64,000 nt of DNA from Styela clava (Eukaryota > Chordata > Ascidiacea > Stolidobranchia > Styelidae): contig NC_135263.1 in the NCBI RefSeq assembly GCF_964204865.1, positions 8,539,426 through 8,603,425 of the forward strand, in the 5' to 3' direction. Numbering within the stretch: the stretch's first letter is position 1; every line of letters begins with the position of its first letter. Both the position numbers and the translations under genes were made by a program. This document shows positions 36,301 through 52,782 of this stretch, piece by piece. The notes beneath the pieces are model-generated. The model searched no databases. It was given only the letters and a program-made list of their open reading frames with translations, and was not told the origin of the DNA.

Positions 36301-39300
36301 GTTAATTGCAAATCTTTGTTATGCTTTCCTAAAACCTTTATTCAATAAAGTTACGAAAAATCAATAATACTCACTCCTTTACGACTCCGTGCATAAATAT
36401 CTTCATGTCTGCCTTGCATTCTGTCTTGTGCTATTTGAAAAGAAAATACAATCTTTATCAGTTCATGGTAGAACAGAAACAATCCAAGCATGCATTCCTC
36501 CACGTAGACAAGTATATTTCTCTCAAATAAATGTCATTGCCTTAGAACCAACCACAATGGTGTGCATTCATGCATGGCATTTATTTTACGAAGTGTCAGG
36601 ATATAAGATATCACTGTAACATGATACCATTGCAAGGATTGAAAATGAAAGATTTTAGTGAGAGCATGATCAATTCAACAGTGAAAGTTTAAAACTCTTG
36701 TTATTTAGTATTGATAAAATTATTATTGTGCACTTTTCTACTACTGACGATAATGTATACGATGGATTGAATGATGATTTCCTATTTATCATGGAAATCC
36801 AATAAAGTTGCTCATTCATATAGCAAGCCACAGCCCCTCGTTCGGTTACTAGTTGAAAGGTTGTTTTGTTATTTGTTACTAGTTCAAAATCTGAAAAATT
36901 TTTACAAATGAAAACCAAATGCAAGCTAAATGATCGACTGACTGACTACAGAATTTGAAGTCTACAGCTATATGCAAATATACTTTACCTGCTGATTGAA
37001 CAACTTGAGCTTCAACTACCATGTCCCTTCCACCGTCGTTATCTCGTCTTCTTGACCTTCCTCGTGTGGCAATTGAAGCATATCCTCCCTCATAGTCCTA
37101 AGAAGATCCAACATAAGAAATATTGTATGAATTACACACAAAGCAGTTATAAGCCGTTTAAAAAAGTGCAACCTCTTTAATAAAGATAATTACTTTCATG
37201 GTACTCCTTTTTTTTTAATTTCCAAATTAAATATAAATAATCCAAACACTGCTGTTGTAAAGGTATACAATAATTCCATGAAAGTGTTGTCAGACAATTT
37301 CATTGCCATTAGGGTACTGTATTAACTGGGATGCATGTGTGTGGTGAAATAACAGAGCAGTCAATGCTGTGGTAGATTTTGATATTCAGTAAAAAGCTGA
37401 TATGGCAGTTTAATAGTATGGTGGACCCCAACCTCTTGTTTGATGTAGGGTATGGAAATATTTGTATCAGTTCCGCCATGATTGCTCGGCAGTAACATGA
37501 ACCATCCTATCACAAAGCCAGGTAGTAACATTTTACAGATTCTACTAGCTATAGCACTTTGATCATTGCAGTTATTTAAACCCAAATCAACTTACCATTG
37601 AAACATCTGGAATCTGAGAACTACGATCTGGTGAACTTCTTGCACTTGATGATTCAGCAAAACTTAAACCAACTGCTCTCGCTAATAATTAAAATGATAT
37701 TGCATATATTATTCTAATGAAAGCACTATGTCAAATTACCTACTATAAACTTCTAAAAAAAAATAAAATTTTCGAAAGCAGCTCAAGTATTCCATATCCA
37801 TAAATGAAGACTTGTTTTTAAAAAGCCATAAATAAATTGCTGTTCTAAAATAGGTATATTTCACTTTGCGGCATATCATAGAATTTATTATATTCATCAG
37901 CCATAGTTTTCTCATGTGAAACATTCAATCACTATATCCACTTCAATCCATAGAGATTTTGTGTAGAGATCCAATAGTACTTTTGCTTCTGGTACCACCA
38001 AGCTTCTACAAGGATATCACCATAATCTGAATGCTATAAATTTATTTTTATTACTTTGTCTGAGCTTACCTGTCCTGTTGATTCCCATTAATACCGGGAG
38101 AATTGGTGAAGGACTCGGCGTCTTCTTCCGTTTCTTCCAAAACTTCATACTTCTTGATGGAGTAGGAGGAGTTGGTGGCGGAGTATTTGGAACAGCTGCA
38201 AAAGCAACAGGAGGGACTAAAGCAGTTCCAATATGATCCTAGAAAATAAAATGAAATCAATAAATTAAGGTTTTCCTAATTAACTATTACTAGTATATTC
38301 AGGATGCATATTTAGCATGAACAAGGAAGCTTCCAGGTTAAACAAGCACCAGACCATAATCTTCAAAAAAGACAAGCAGAAATCCACCATTATTCATACA
38401 CATGACAAGCATTTTGCATAGAATTTCACTTACACTACAATTTATTTTGACATTCGGAAAACATTAAACCAATTGTAAATAGGGCCCGACCGATACTGCC
38501 TCATAAAACCGATGCCGATAGTTTTCGAAAACTAGGCAGATATGCCGATACCAATGTTTCCTAACTTGAAAAGATGGCTACAAGTAACAAGCAAGACTCT
38601 GAGAATGCTGTGTTTTTCTTGCAAAAGAAATAAATTCTATAACAAAATGTTAAACTCATGCAATGATGACAAAAAATTGCATAAAAAGTACATTTACACC
38701 TTTCTTTGTGCATCACTGAGGTGATTTTCAACGCCTTATGTTAGAAATTATCAGTGTTAAAGCTCTACGATTTACTGGTGTTTTTTTTTTAATCAGCGAA
38801 ACCTTTTGACCTAATAATGATGTGATGAGCATATTTTACGAATTACACCATCATTATGGCACACGAAGTATTCCCTTACTTTTCCTTACCGCTAGAACCA
38901 GCCATCTATAACATCAATACAAGAAGTTCAATCGTGCCTTGAACGACTAAAGCGCAAGGAAAATTCAGAGCTTTGATGGCCAATGGTTGACTTGATTCTA
39001 ATTGTTGTAATACTGTAATAAGAGTTTTGTTGTGGTGCAACAATTTAGAGCAAGGGAAATCTGCTTTTAAATTACTTTATATTTACAAAATTTACTATAG
39101 TTACATGAAATAAAAACTTGAAGCACAAAAATAATCAACATTTTCTTTTCAAAACATTTGATATCATTTTTAAACTGACACTTGAGTTGTCAAGGTTCGT
39201 TGTATGATAAGCCTTTAGGCTACTGCCTCTAAAACAAATTTGAATACTCATATCTCATCTGTTAACAGAGTTCTCCGTGAATGTTTACCACTACAGGCAT

Positions 39301-40449
39301 TACTAAGGTCAGAATCAGAAGAGCAGGACGTTACCGTACCTGTACCTACCAAGCATTTCATATGGCAGTATGGCAGAATTCAGTACCGGTAGTAGCCATG
39401 TCCTACCAACCCCTAAACTCAGTTGATAGGATTACCGGTATAGCAAAACAGTGATATAGTCAACAGCCGAAAACAGGTCTGTCTAAAGGGTCTCATGTAG
39501 TTTCGTACCTAACATACTTCTAGTGGACGTAGCATGACAATTTTTTCACGTATCAATCCTAACCCCCACCTGACTACACCATTCAAAAATTACGTCATTA
39601 CGACATCACAGTGACGTAATAGAGCCTTTCAAACTATATGAACTGCCATCCAAGACGTGCAAACGAGCACCCAAAATCGAACAGTTATTTCTCTCGTTTT
39701 CTCGTCGCAACGATTCCAATAGGAGAGAGATCGGATAACGTCAGTCAGTTCTTTATCGTGGGCGCTAATCCTATTTTGGGCGATCATACTATATTTGGCA
39801 AGCTCTATGACGAGATTGTGATGTCGTAGTGATGTAATTTTTGGATGGCGTAGTCAGATGGGGGTTAGGATTGACATATCAAAAAATTATTATGCTACGT
39901 CCACTAGAAGTACGTCAGGTGGCGCGGCGGTGTGGCTCAGGCGCGGCGGTGTGGCTCAACAGGCTAAGCGTTAGGAATACGCTCGCCACCGCACCTCTAA
40001 TCACTCTGCGTGGGTTCGCAGGTTCGAATCTCATGCAGGGATGGTTATGTGCGAGAAGATTGCTGGTCTCCTCGCCGTCGTTGGGTGGTTCACAGAACCG
40101 CTGGTCGGTTACGGCTTCCTCCACCACCAAGTCCATGCTTCCGAAAACAAACAATACAGTACTGCAGTAAAACTAATCCCATACCCGACTTGGAATGGTA
40201 ACCGGACGAGAGGCCGTGGTTCGCCATATGGATAAGCCGTCTTATCGGCTTTCCTCTCCCCCGGGATAAATATGTAAATCCTATCCTATCCTAGGTACGA
40301 AACTGCACGAGACCCTATCTAGATAGTAATCTACATGAAATCAATACATGCCGCTACCGGTCGTCTAAAACTCTAAAAGATACGAGCAAATGATTCAGTA
40401 TTTACCAGAAACTTACCAGAGATTTCGTTTTTTTATTACGTTGCGACAT
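27333..40449 (-). CDS. CEP89: Centrosomal protein of 89 kDa (CEP89/CCDC123)
   Basis: It is a coiled-coil protein of centriole distal appendages, needed for cilium assembly. Coding exons (minus): 40449-40417, 38238-38070, 37681-37596, 37097-36989, 36430-36375, 35984-35928, 35681-35516, 32929-32774, 32460-32276, 31436-31344, 30705-30683, 30237-30122, 29550-29370, 29131-29068, 28973-28870, 28557-28326, 28097-27928, 27429-27333. All phases agree and sum to 698 residues (human 783). Diagnostic matches are AAVPNTPPPTPPTPSR near the N-terminus, ENDILRGTVERLNTEL, then WLTEVEYLSPLF (human WLLDIKYLSPLL), and at the C-terminus YHREMSHLRRLLQQKQAMLD and ENVWQAATSENRRI. Almost everything after about residue 210 is heptad-rich. 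Exon 1 (11 codons, MSQRNKKTKSL, GTAAGT donor) is the least certain part: it was chosen because it alone restores phase 0. One exon is only 23 nt. Confidence 0.9.
27575..27795. repeat. Decayed SINE copy in the last CEP89 intron
   Basis: It matches the tRNA-derived SINE at 39921-40293 in order: CACCTCTAATTACCCAGCG, CCACCATCAAGTCC, CATACTCGACATGGACTGGT, AACCAGATGAGAGGCTG and the GGATAAAT end. The B box is lost. Confidence 0.75.
30283..30390. repeat. Short palindromic MITE in a CEP89 intron
   Basis: Arms CTGAAGTATGCGCACCAAGA and its near-complement at the right end (TTTGTGCGCATACTTCAACA) bracket a second inner pair around AACCTGAGTTCAGGTT. The whole segment can fold as one hairpin. This is the best-preserved of three copies. 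Confidence 0.8.
31637..32010. mobile_element. hAT-type MITE with intact 8-bp target duplication
   Basis: The element begins CACGGGTGTGCAACC and ends TTTCACTCCCTTG (reverse complement CAAGGGAGTGAAA). It is flanked by direct GTCTATAA copies at 31629-31636 and 32011-32018. The right part contains GGGCCGCATTTGGCCCGCGG, typical of this hAT family. It has no coding capacity and lies in a CEP89 intron. Confidence 0.9.
32975..33850. other. CEP89 intron sequence with a thrice-repeated motif
   Basis: GTCC(T/C)GTAGTGTCAC occurs at 33477, 33663 and 33844, 186 and 181 bp apart. The sequence between the copies does not obviously align, so a degenerate tandem repeat or dispersed element ends are both possible. 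Confidence 0.4.
33860..35058 (+). pseudogene. CYP2-type cytochrome P450 processed pseudogene
   Basis: It is antisense inside the CEP89 intron 32930-35515. The reading is intronless and clearly P450 family 2: FHEWANKYGPIISVQVGREN, SYEAVMEVRVRQGQKFSERP, RGFVFVGGESWQTIRKFG, CQISLGKKYD, then RDSMHYTQAFIHEI, NIWSIHNDPATFKEP and FHPERFLDEEKQFTKP. Defects: an in-frame stop near 33991; loss of the I-helix/oxygen-binding segment between AQAFFKVK and REEIESVIGV; a frameshift near 34675; the haem-cysteine region ruined (a stop right after NLYQGMK near 34921); and most of the following helix L missing before a YGLNYKP-like end. It cannot encode a working enzyme. Loss of all introns points to retrotransposition, although no poly(A) tail or target duplication is evident. 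Confidence 0.85.
38478..38570. repeat. Fragment resembling a hAT terminus
   Basis: AGGGCCCGACCGATAC followed by repeated GCCGATA motifs resembles the end of a common dispersed DNA-transposon family. The partner end was not found. It lies in the first CEP89 intron. Confidence 0.3.
39488..40315. mobile_element. Foldback element interrupted by a SINE
   Basis: The outer ends GGGTCTCATGTAGTTTCGTA and TACGAAACTGCACGAGACCC are inverted repeats that continue inward for more than 100 bp (GACGTAGCATGACAATTTTT against ATTATTATGCTACGTCCACT). The uninterrupted relative is 61138-61589 and a worn one is 25155-25494. The SINE at 39921-40293 sits inside the right arm. The element lies in CEP89 intron 1, about 100 bp from proposed exon 1. 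Confidence 0.88.
39921..40293 (+). mobile_element. tRNA-derived SINE
   Basis: The head has pol III promoter boxes: A box TGGCTCAACAGG (39952-39963) and B box GGTTCGAATCTC (40021-40032). The body is shared with 27575-27795, and the tail is a short CCTAT repeat rather than poly(A). The first 19 bases (GGCGCGGCGGTGTGGCTCA) are tandemly doubled, as if by a slipped start. Possible 4-bp target duplication AGGT. ORFs called across it are not real genes. Confidence 0.9.
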
Positions 40450-40647
40450 ACTTCAATACTTTTTATGACATAATATTCATTTCATTGCGAAAAAAAGTTT
40501 TGCGAAAGAAGCGAAATATCGAAACTTACGAATGCATAGCTAAATCAAAGCCGGCGAACAAGCCTGTTGACGTATGTTGCTCAGTTACGAACACACAAGC
40601 AATTCTAAATCAAGCGGTTGCTTAGAAAAAAATCATGGTTACGGTCT

Positions 40648-41100
40648 CCCGAACATTGACTTTTTTGTTTACTTCCGTAACATTGGCTAATCAGCAAGAT
40701 GCCTAAATTGACGTAACAATAGACATACTGCAACTGCTTAGACACTTTTTTCATTCGGCCAAGTTTTCAGACATGGTTGTAAACATTACCTCGTTTTTGC
40801 ATGTTATTTGTTTTCGGAAATGCATGAATCAAATTACTCAATAATCATTTTGTTTTCCTAGGAGTTGTAGTTCAATTGCAGTAGTCGAAAATTACTCCAG
40901 GAATAGCTATGGTAGAGGGAGAGAGAGAACCAGAAAACAAGCAATGGTGCACTTTTAAAGAACATGTTGTTGAATGTTTTGAATAAAAAGATGATTCAAG
41001 CATTCAAGGATCAAAATTCGCGAAATCACTCTAAAAATGAAAATTTGCAAAGAAAGAATTTTCTTGGGATTAAAGGCCATGAAAACCTCCAATGGATGCA
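40648..41100. promoter_or_regulatory. Copy B of the diverged promoter-region repeat
   Basis: It is the partner of 24278-24790 and keeps ACATTGGCTAATCAGCAAGA, then TTGACGTAACAAT, GTAAACATTACCTCGTTTTT, and TTCCTAGGAGTTGTAG. It starts 199 bp upstream of the proposed CEP89 ATG and lies between the divergent CEP89 and PGAM genes. Confidence 0.6.
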
Positions 41101-42207
41101 CAAATTCGAAACAAACAGATACAGCTGTACAGTCGATTATGACATAATAATGACATAATAAATATTGGCGTTATATATAATTTATTGCGCGAGGTTGTGA
41201 GCTTGTGACCATGCAGCTTCCAACAATTCCGAATCTGAAGTGTTTTCCAATACTTCGAATAAAAATTGAATGGTAATACGTAGTCCATATTTCTCTTTCT
41301 CTTCATATCCTCCTTATGAATATGTTAAATCTTATATACTGTCGAATTGAGGCCAGTTGGTATATGCCTTGCTCCTACATGATGAAAAGGTGCGAACGCC
41401 GCGAAGGTGAAACAGCGGAATGCAGACAAGGACGTGACTTTTTGCACGTTGAATGTTGGCACGTTTAGCTATAGGTCGCGCTTGTCTTAGTACTTAAGTC
41501 AGGCGGAAATTGATCGTCAAGACTAGTTCGATCGTATTGTCGCGAAGGTATACTGTAACTTGATAATTATAAACTAGTATATCTATATCAGTGTGTAATA
41601 ATATAGATTAGTAGATTGTGTACCGGTAATCGTGTAATTTGATTCGCTGATTCGATTCATGTCTCATGGGAAATTCCCCTGCTTTCAAAGGAAGGGCGAG
41701 GCTAACTGTTAATGACAGTAGGTAGTACCGAAAATGAAAGACCTTCAAATAATTTAAAGTGTTTTCTCTCTAAAAACCTTTGATAAACAAATAAAAATGT
41801 AACTTTGTGATTGATTGTAATGTCTGAATGTTGAGTTAACTATCTACATATCTACCAGTAACTACATTTATTTACGATTATTCTGGTATTGGGGTCTGAT
41901 AATTCTAAAACTCTATTCTGCCATTAGATTTCTTCATAGTCCCTTAAACTGTCAAATCTTATTCAGATATTTAATGCTAGATTTCCAGACTGTGCTTACA
42001 CATCACATGCTTCAGTGCTTAGTATGCATGAATGATGAATCTTGTAAGTGTATAAATATTTCCAAGGTACAGTTAATCTGTCTGTAATTGAATATAAAGG
42101 GATCTGTCATTCATTACAATAATATCATTTCTATTGTATCTAATAGCAGAATAGTCTCTATGCCAATTTACTTGATTCTGTCATTTTTGGCTCATCATTG
42201 TATAGCG
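41101..42207. other. PGAM upstream region
   Basis: No coding sequence is recognised. A CG-containing block at 41380-41530 (including GCGAACGCCGCGAAGG) is the likeliest PGAM promoter or first non-coding exon, because the coding exon is preceded by an acceptor-like site at 42690. Confidence 0.4.
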
Positions 42208-42530
42208 CAGTGGTTTCCAACCGGGGTTCTGCGGCACCCTAGGGTTCTGGCAGAAGAGCCCAGGGGTTTCGCAAGTTTCCATTGGGAACGAACAGTATAG
42301 TATTTATATCAAATACCTATTAGGTTTGCAATTCTTATAAACATGACACACTTTCAGAATCATTTTGCTTTACCAGTATTAGGTTTGATTATAATATGTT
42401 CATAGTTTATACAATTCAGACGATAATAAAAGTCATTCAAATTAAACTATTGTACAGGGGTTCCTCGAGCTACTGGAATGTTTCATTACACATTAGGGTT
42501 CTGTTCCATCCAAAAGATTGAAAACCACTG
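42208..42530. mobile_element. hAT-type MITE upstream of PGAM
   Basis: The ends CAGTGGTTTCCAACC and its near-complement GATTGAAAACCACTG are classic hAT termini. Flanks GTATAGCG and GTGTAGAG agree at 6 of 8 positions, a worn 8-bp target duplication. It has no coding capacity. Confidence 0.85.
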
Positions 42531-42712
42531 GTGTAGAGATAAAATCTACAACAATAGATCACGTCAGTAGATTAAGAAGGCTATGTCGAAAAATGTCTAG
42601 TGTCCTGTCATTTATTTCGCACAATTCCTTGACACACTTGGCTTGCTAATCATAATTTTTACAATGGGATGTTTCTCAATCTGTATTTTAGATAATACAA
42701 ATAAGTTTAAGG

Positions 42713-43477
42713 ATGGCTTCTTACAAGATTGTTATGGTAAGACATGGAGAAAGTGAATGGAATAAAGAAAATAAATTTTGTGGATGGTTTGATGCTGATT
42801 TAAGTGAGAAAGGAGTAGCAGAGGCCAATGCTGCTGGAGAAGCACTCAAAAAGGAAGGATTATCTTTTGACCTAGCATATACATCAGTCTTAAAAAGGGC
42901 TGAAGAAACTCTCGATATGGCTCTGAAAAAACTAGGACAAACCGATATTCCGATCAAACACACATGGAGATTAAATGAACGTCACTATGGAGGACTAACT
43001 GGATTGAATAAAGCTGAAACGGCTGAAAAGCATGGAGAAGAACAAGTTAAAATATGGCGACGAAGTTTTGCTACTCCTCCACCTCCGATGGACACAAGCC
43101 ACCCCTACTACAGCATAATTGCGGAGGATAAAAGATACAAGGATGTACCAAATGGAGAAATGCCTATGTGTGAAAGTTTAGAATTAACAATAAAGAGAAC
43201 CCTACCTTTCTGGAATAATGAAATAGTTCCACAGATCAAAGCTGGAAAGAAAATCATTATTTCTGCCCATGGAAACAGTCTGAGAGGAATCGTGAAGCAC
43301 TTGGACAACATGTCAGATGAGGAAATAATGGCATTGAACCTTCCTACTGGAATTCCATTCATTTATGAGCTTGATGAGAACATGAAACCCATCGTTTCAA
43401 TGCAATTTCTAGGTGACGAAGAGACTGTGAAAAAAGCTATGGAATCAGTTGCAGCACAAGGACAATCTAAAAAATAA
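42713..43477 (+). CDS. PGAM1: Phosphoglycerate mutase, 2,3-bisphosphoglycerate-dependent
   Basis: It interconverts 3- and 2-phosphoglycerate in glycolysis through a phosphohistidine. The 254 residues equal the animal enzyme length. Motifs: VRHGESEWN with catalytic His near residue 11, [23 protein letters not shown], then [19 protein letters not shown] (acid catalyst Glu), FATPPPPMD, and the second catalytic His in [17 protein letters not shown]. No intron interrupts the coding sequence; the start lies 22 nt after an acceptor-like TCTGTATTTTAG. A spliced 5' UTR or trans-spliced leader is therefore likely. It could be a retained functional retrocopy, but there is no decay. Orthology to PGAM1 versus PGAM2 cannot be told. 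It is divergent from CEP89. Confidence 0.96.
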   Translation: MASYKIVMVRHGESEWNKENKFCGWFDADLSEKGVAEANAAGEALKKEGLSFDLAYTSVLKRAEETLDMALKKLGQTDIPIKHTWRLNERHYGGLTGLNKAETAEKHGEEQVKIWRRSFATPPPPMDTSHPYYSIIAEDKRYKDVPNGEMPMCESLELTIKRTLPFWNNEIVPQIKAGKKIIISAHGNSLRGIVKHLDNMSDEEIMALNLPTGIPFIYELDENMKPIVSMQFLGDEETVKKAMESVAAQGQSKK

Positions 43478-45716
43478 TAATTCTTTGCAAAAAGCACTGT
43501 GTATTTGTATTAACCAGTTCTGCCATTTTTTTCTCTCGATAAGTTCACAGTAAATGATAATATCTGTAAAACTCATTTCAACAAAATTTTTCCTTTATAA
43601 TTTTCAAGTATTGCTGTATTCTAAATGGAGTTTTGTGTGTGAATATATATTTCAATGTTAAATACTTTTGTCAGAATAACACATTTTCTAGGGATTACAG
43701 GGAGTTATCCTAAGATCACATCTATTCAAAGGTCATGGACAGACAGCAATATTTCCTACAAAGTACAATTGTCCTAGATTAGTTCATTCTTTTAACGATG
43801 GTATCATCATGCGAACAATCAGCCAGATTCAGTAATATGCATCTTGCATCGAGTCATATCAAATTAAACTAGACGATCCTTGGTATCTGATACACATTTT
43901 AGTCAATTGTTACACTTCCAAAGGTCACCTAAGATTCCTTTACTAACCACGCCAAGTAGTTTGTGAGGGTTCCAACAACAAAGAGGACTACAACTGGCAT
44001 TGATGAACATATTTTATTTGCATCGGACAAATGTATCAATGCGGAAATTCCCAAGCAACCCACCGAGCGTTAAAAGTTCTAATGAAAAAAATCAACTGTT
44101 ACTAATATTTGTCATTGGACCTTATTTCTTCAAGGCGCGTTATTAAAAAAAAATTTTTGGTAATGAGAATTTACTTGTATGTATTGAGCAAAAACACTTT
44201 AATGCTTCCCATATAAGTATATATCGAACTTTCTAAACCTTCAGTTGTAACACCAATTTATATTTTTTGGTGTTTATTACACCTTGAAGCAAACAATAGA
44301 CACTATGGCATTAATGAAACAAGTTAGTGTCTCAGAGAAGAGACAACTCAGCAAAGCTGAGAGAAACTCAGAATATTTATAATTTACAAGACGTTTAAAA
44401 AGTGCAAAACAACCAAATTAAGTTCATGAGTAGTTTAGTGACTTCCAATTGCTCAGATACTGATTATCATCTGGGATTGTGTCAATTCTTCACAAACTTG
44501 ATTTGAGTATGCATCACACGATTTCAAAAAGACAGTATTTTGATAAACATAATTTCTTTGTGAAGGTATTTAAACAGGAATGATCAGATTAATTGAAACA
44601 TGCAATAAGTATTTCTAAAAAATAGGCAGGATCACTAACTCTTAACAGGTTTCCATTTTACTGGGAAGGAAACTGGTGAGCGGCTGCAGATGACGACTGT
44701 GAACATGGTACGTTATCCAAGCACTACAGGGCAAAAGGAATGACACAACTAATTAAATTTGTCGCATCATGTCTACTAACATTCCAAACCGAGCAAAAGT
44801 AATTTAAAAATTTTCTGGAGCTCTTTATCAAGAACCAATTTTATATACATACCAGGTCATACGTCTGCTGGCAAAAAATTATCCATAAAATGCATACTCA
44901 CATGAAATACACTAGGAGAATAAACATTGAATCAGAAAGATACAAAATAATTGAGAAAAAAAAATATAATAATACAGTTCACAACCAATGCATCAAAGGA
45001 ACAGTTTTGTCTAGGCTGCAACAGGTTTACTTCAAATTGTTTTTACAATGTAGATAAAATTCATAAAATCACCAATTGCATCTTAAATATATTGAAATGC
45101 ACATAAAACCAGAAATTAATTAAAAATGGCAATGGGTTCTGGTAAACGACGAATAATCAACAACGGAATTTGAAATCTTGTAATTTGCGAACCACATTTT
45201 ATAATATAACATGGGAAGATGACAGCAAACGTGAAAATTAGCTTCTGGATATTTTTTTCAGTAATTTTTCATACATACATTGAATGTAATTGTGCAGTTA
45301 ACTATATAGCAACTACAAAAGTAATTCACATTTCTTTCATTCAGTATTGCTTTTTTTAACCAATGTCAAATAATTGGAGGAATTACCAGCAGAACAAGAA
45401 TATATACTCCTTTGAATGCTTTCCATTATTAATTGATAATTTCACAACTATATAGCATCATATACACAATTTTCAAAAATTCACAATCCTATGTTCGCCA
45501 TGATTTCGCATGATGGGACCTGAAGCATTAACAGTTATCTGTGACAATTCATTAGTTCGGTTTCCAACAGATACTTATAATATATACAAAATTTCAATAC
45601 TATGTATATATTTGGTGGTATTCATGCAATACGTGTAGCTATCTCCTTAGGAGTCCTGGATTATTTGGGTTTGACAGTATTTTTGAAAACAATATGCTGG
45701 TGAGTGTGATTTTTGC
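43478..45716. other. Convergent intergenic region PGAM/AMPK alpha
   Basis: This holds the 3' UTRs of both genes and AT-rich sequence. I see no further gene and no repeat copy shared with elsewhere in the window. Confidence 0.5.
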
Positions 45717-51019
<5,303 letters not shown>

Positions 51020-52194
51020 CAGTGGTTCCCAACCGCCGGTCTGCGGGAAATTTTATTTTGTAGTTTTACTACCGTCTCAATCGCTTTACCGAGGCCGAAA
51101 AGACGAAGTTGGTTTATCACAAAATTTCTCTCCCGTCGTCATATTGCTGTTAGATACGAGCAGAGCGGTATGGCCCGACGACGTCTTGGCGCCGAGTAAT
51201 CACACTATTCGCTTTTTCTGTTCCGATTCATCACGGAAGCGCTCAGTCAAATCTCGCAAGATTCAGAAACCTGCAAATCAGCATGCGTGCATTTTCCTTT
51301 CTGAATGCTTTTCTTGATTAAGAAGTCGAAGTTACGTTGGTTTATTACGAAATTTCTCTTCCGCCGTAATATTGGTGTTTGATGAGTGCGGTATTAATGG
51401 CCCAGCGACGTCTTGGCTCCGAATAATTACATTTTTCGCTACCGATTTATCGCGAAAGCGTTACGCCAAATCTCGCAAGATATAATATTCCAGAGCTTTA
51501 CCATAACACCCAGCGAGATATGAACTTGTTGCGACCCTGCAGGTGGTCATGAGACGCGCAACAAAAGCGGGTTGATGTGTTGAACCCGATGAACAGATTT
51601 ATAAAAGAATCATTGTCACAATTCATTCTTGGACTTTCTTGATATCGAATACCCATCGCTAAGTAATCGAGCAATCAACTGTTGTCTGAATTTTCAACCA
51701 GTTACTTCGAGCTTTAATTAAAACGAAGCAAATAAATTGACTGTGAGCCGCTGCAAAGCTACGTCTTGCAAAACCTTTTTTCGATGCCTCGTTTGCAATC
51801 CCGTATTGGAAACGAAACAGTATCAAAATTCTCACTGGAATTAATTGTGTTACTACATGATTTGGCATGTACATGTTTTTATGTGATATGTGTGCCTTTT
51901 TTACGCATAATGGGTGCCCAGCACTCGATTTTATTACGCAAATATATGCTATTATTTAATGTTCCACACATTTCAATTTTTGGCCGGCACATTATTTGAT
52001 AGTTTTTCCTCATGTGAAATGTTTTTAAGTGTGCCTTTTTCATCTAGAAGCATAGTGAGTGCCCTACATTGCATTACATTTCGCACATATATGTTATTAT
52101 TTTCTATTCCACTCATTTCATTTTTTTGCCGGTTCGCGAGTACATTTTATTTAATTTTATCGGTCCGCCAGGGTAGAAAGGTTGGGAACCACTG
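51020..52194. mobile_element. 1.2-kb non-autonomous hAT element
   Basis: The ends CAGTGGTTCCCAACCG and GGTTGGGAACCACTG are inverted repeats, with a perfect 8-bp target duplication GTTTAATT at 51012-51019 and 52195-52202. It has no transposase ORF. Inside are two separate partial duplications: 51095-51210 against 51318-51440, and 51865-51985 against 52010-52132. Confidence 0.93.
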
Positions 52195-52202
52195 GTTTAA
52201 TT

Positions 52203-52782
52203 GGTTCGATTTGACCAGTCGCTTGTCTGAAGAAGTTTGATCTCATTCAGACAAAATAACAGAGAAATACATTTCTGTGACTGAGCAGTGAATATGTACG
52301 TACCCTAGTCTATGTCTAGTATAAAGAAACCGCAACAGATAGTGATTCAAAACTGCATTTCAGATCATTCATTGAGTTTATGTCGATGCTGTGCATAAAA
52401 AAATTGAATAATACTGATATTATAACTTCTAGCTCCTCTGGAAATGATGACAGTTATTCAAATCCGTAATCATCAATGACAGTCATCACATTTGAGTCTC
52501 GAGTGTCACTATGCCAAGTTCTTTTTTTTTATATCTCATATTTAAATAATGCTTTTGAATATCTTACTGCAGTACTGCTTGATTTGATTTCAGTGTGTTA
52601 TTCATAGTTCAAAGTGCAGAATTGTAGATTGAAAAATAGGCAAAGTTGGTTCGATAGATAACAGAAATCGGTTTCTTTCAGCTATTGAGTTATTTCAGTA
52701 TTCATTAAATTCGACTAAATTAATATTTTTTGAACACGAATGCATACAGATTCAACTTATGTACCTACGGCATACATACATT
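52203..52782. other. Gene-free sequence
   Basis: AT-rich sequence between two mobile elements. No coding or repeat feature recognised. Confidence 0.5.

Noticed and set aside
38890-38905. Alternative CEP89 first exon (ATG GCT GGT TCT AGC G, then GTAAGG)
   Set aside because: It would read the next exon in another, Cys-rich frame and hit a stop codon in the exon at 37596-37681; the conserved proline-rich frame needs phase 0.
39940-40040. Functional tRNA gene at the SINE head
   Set aside because: A and B boxes are present, but the sequence does not form a normal 72-base cloverleaf and is followed by the SINE body.
39841-40235. Several overlapping open frames on both strands
   Set aside because: They fall in the SINE and foldback element and reflect its higher G+C content, not genes.
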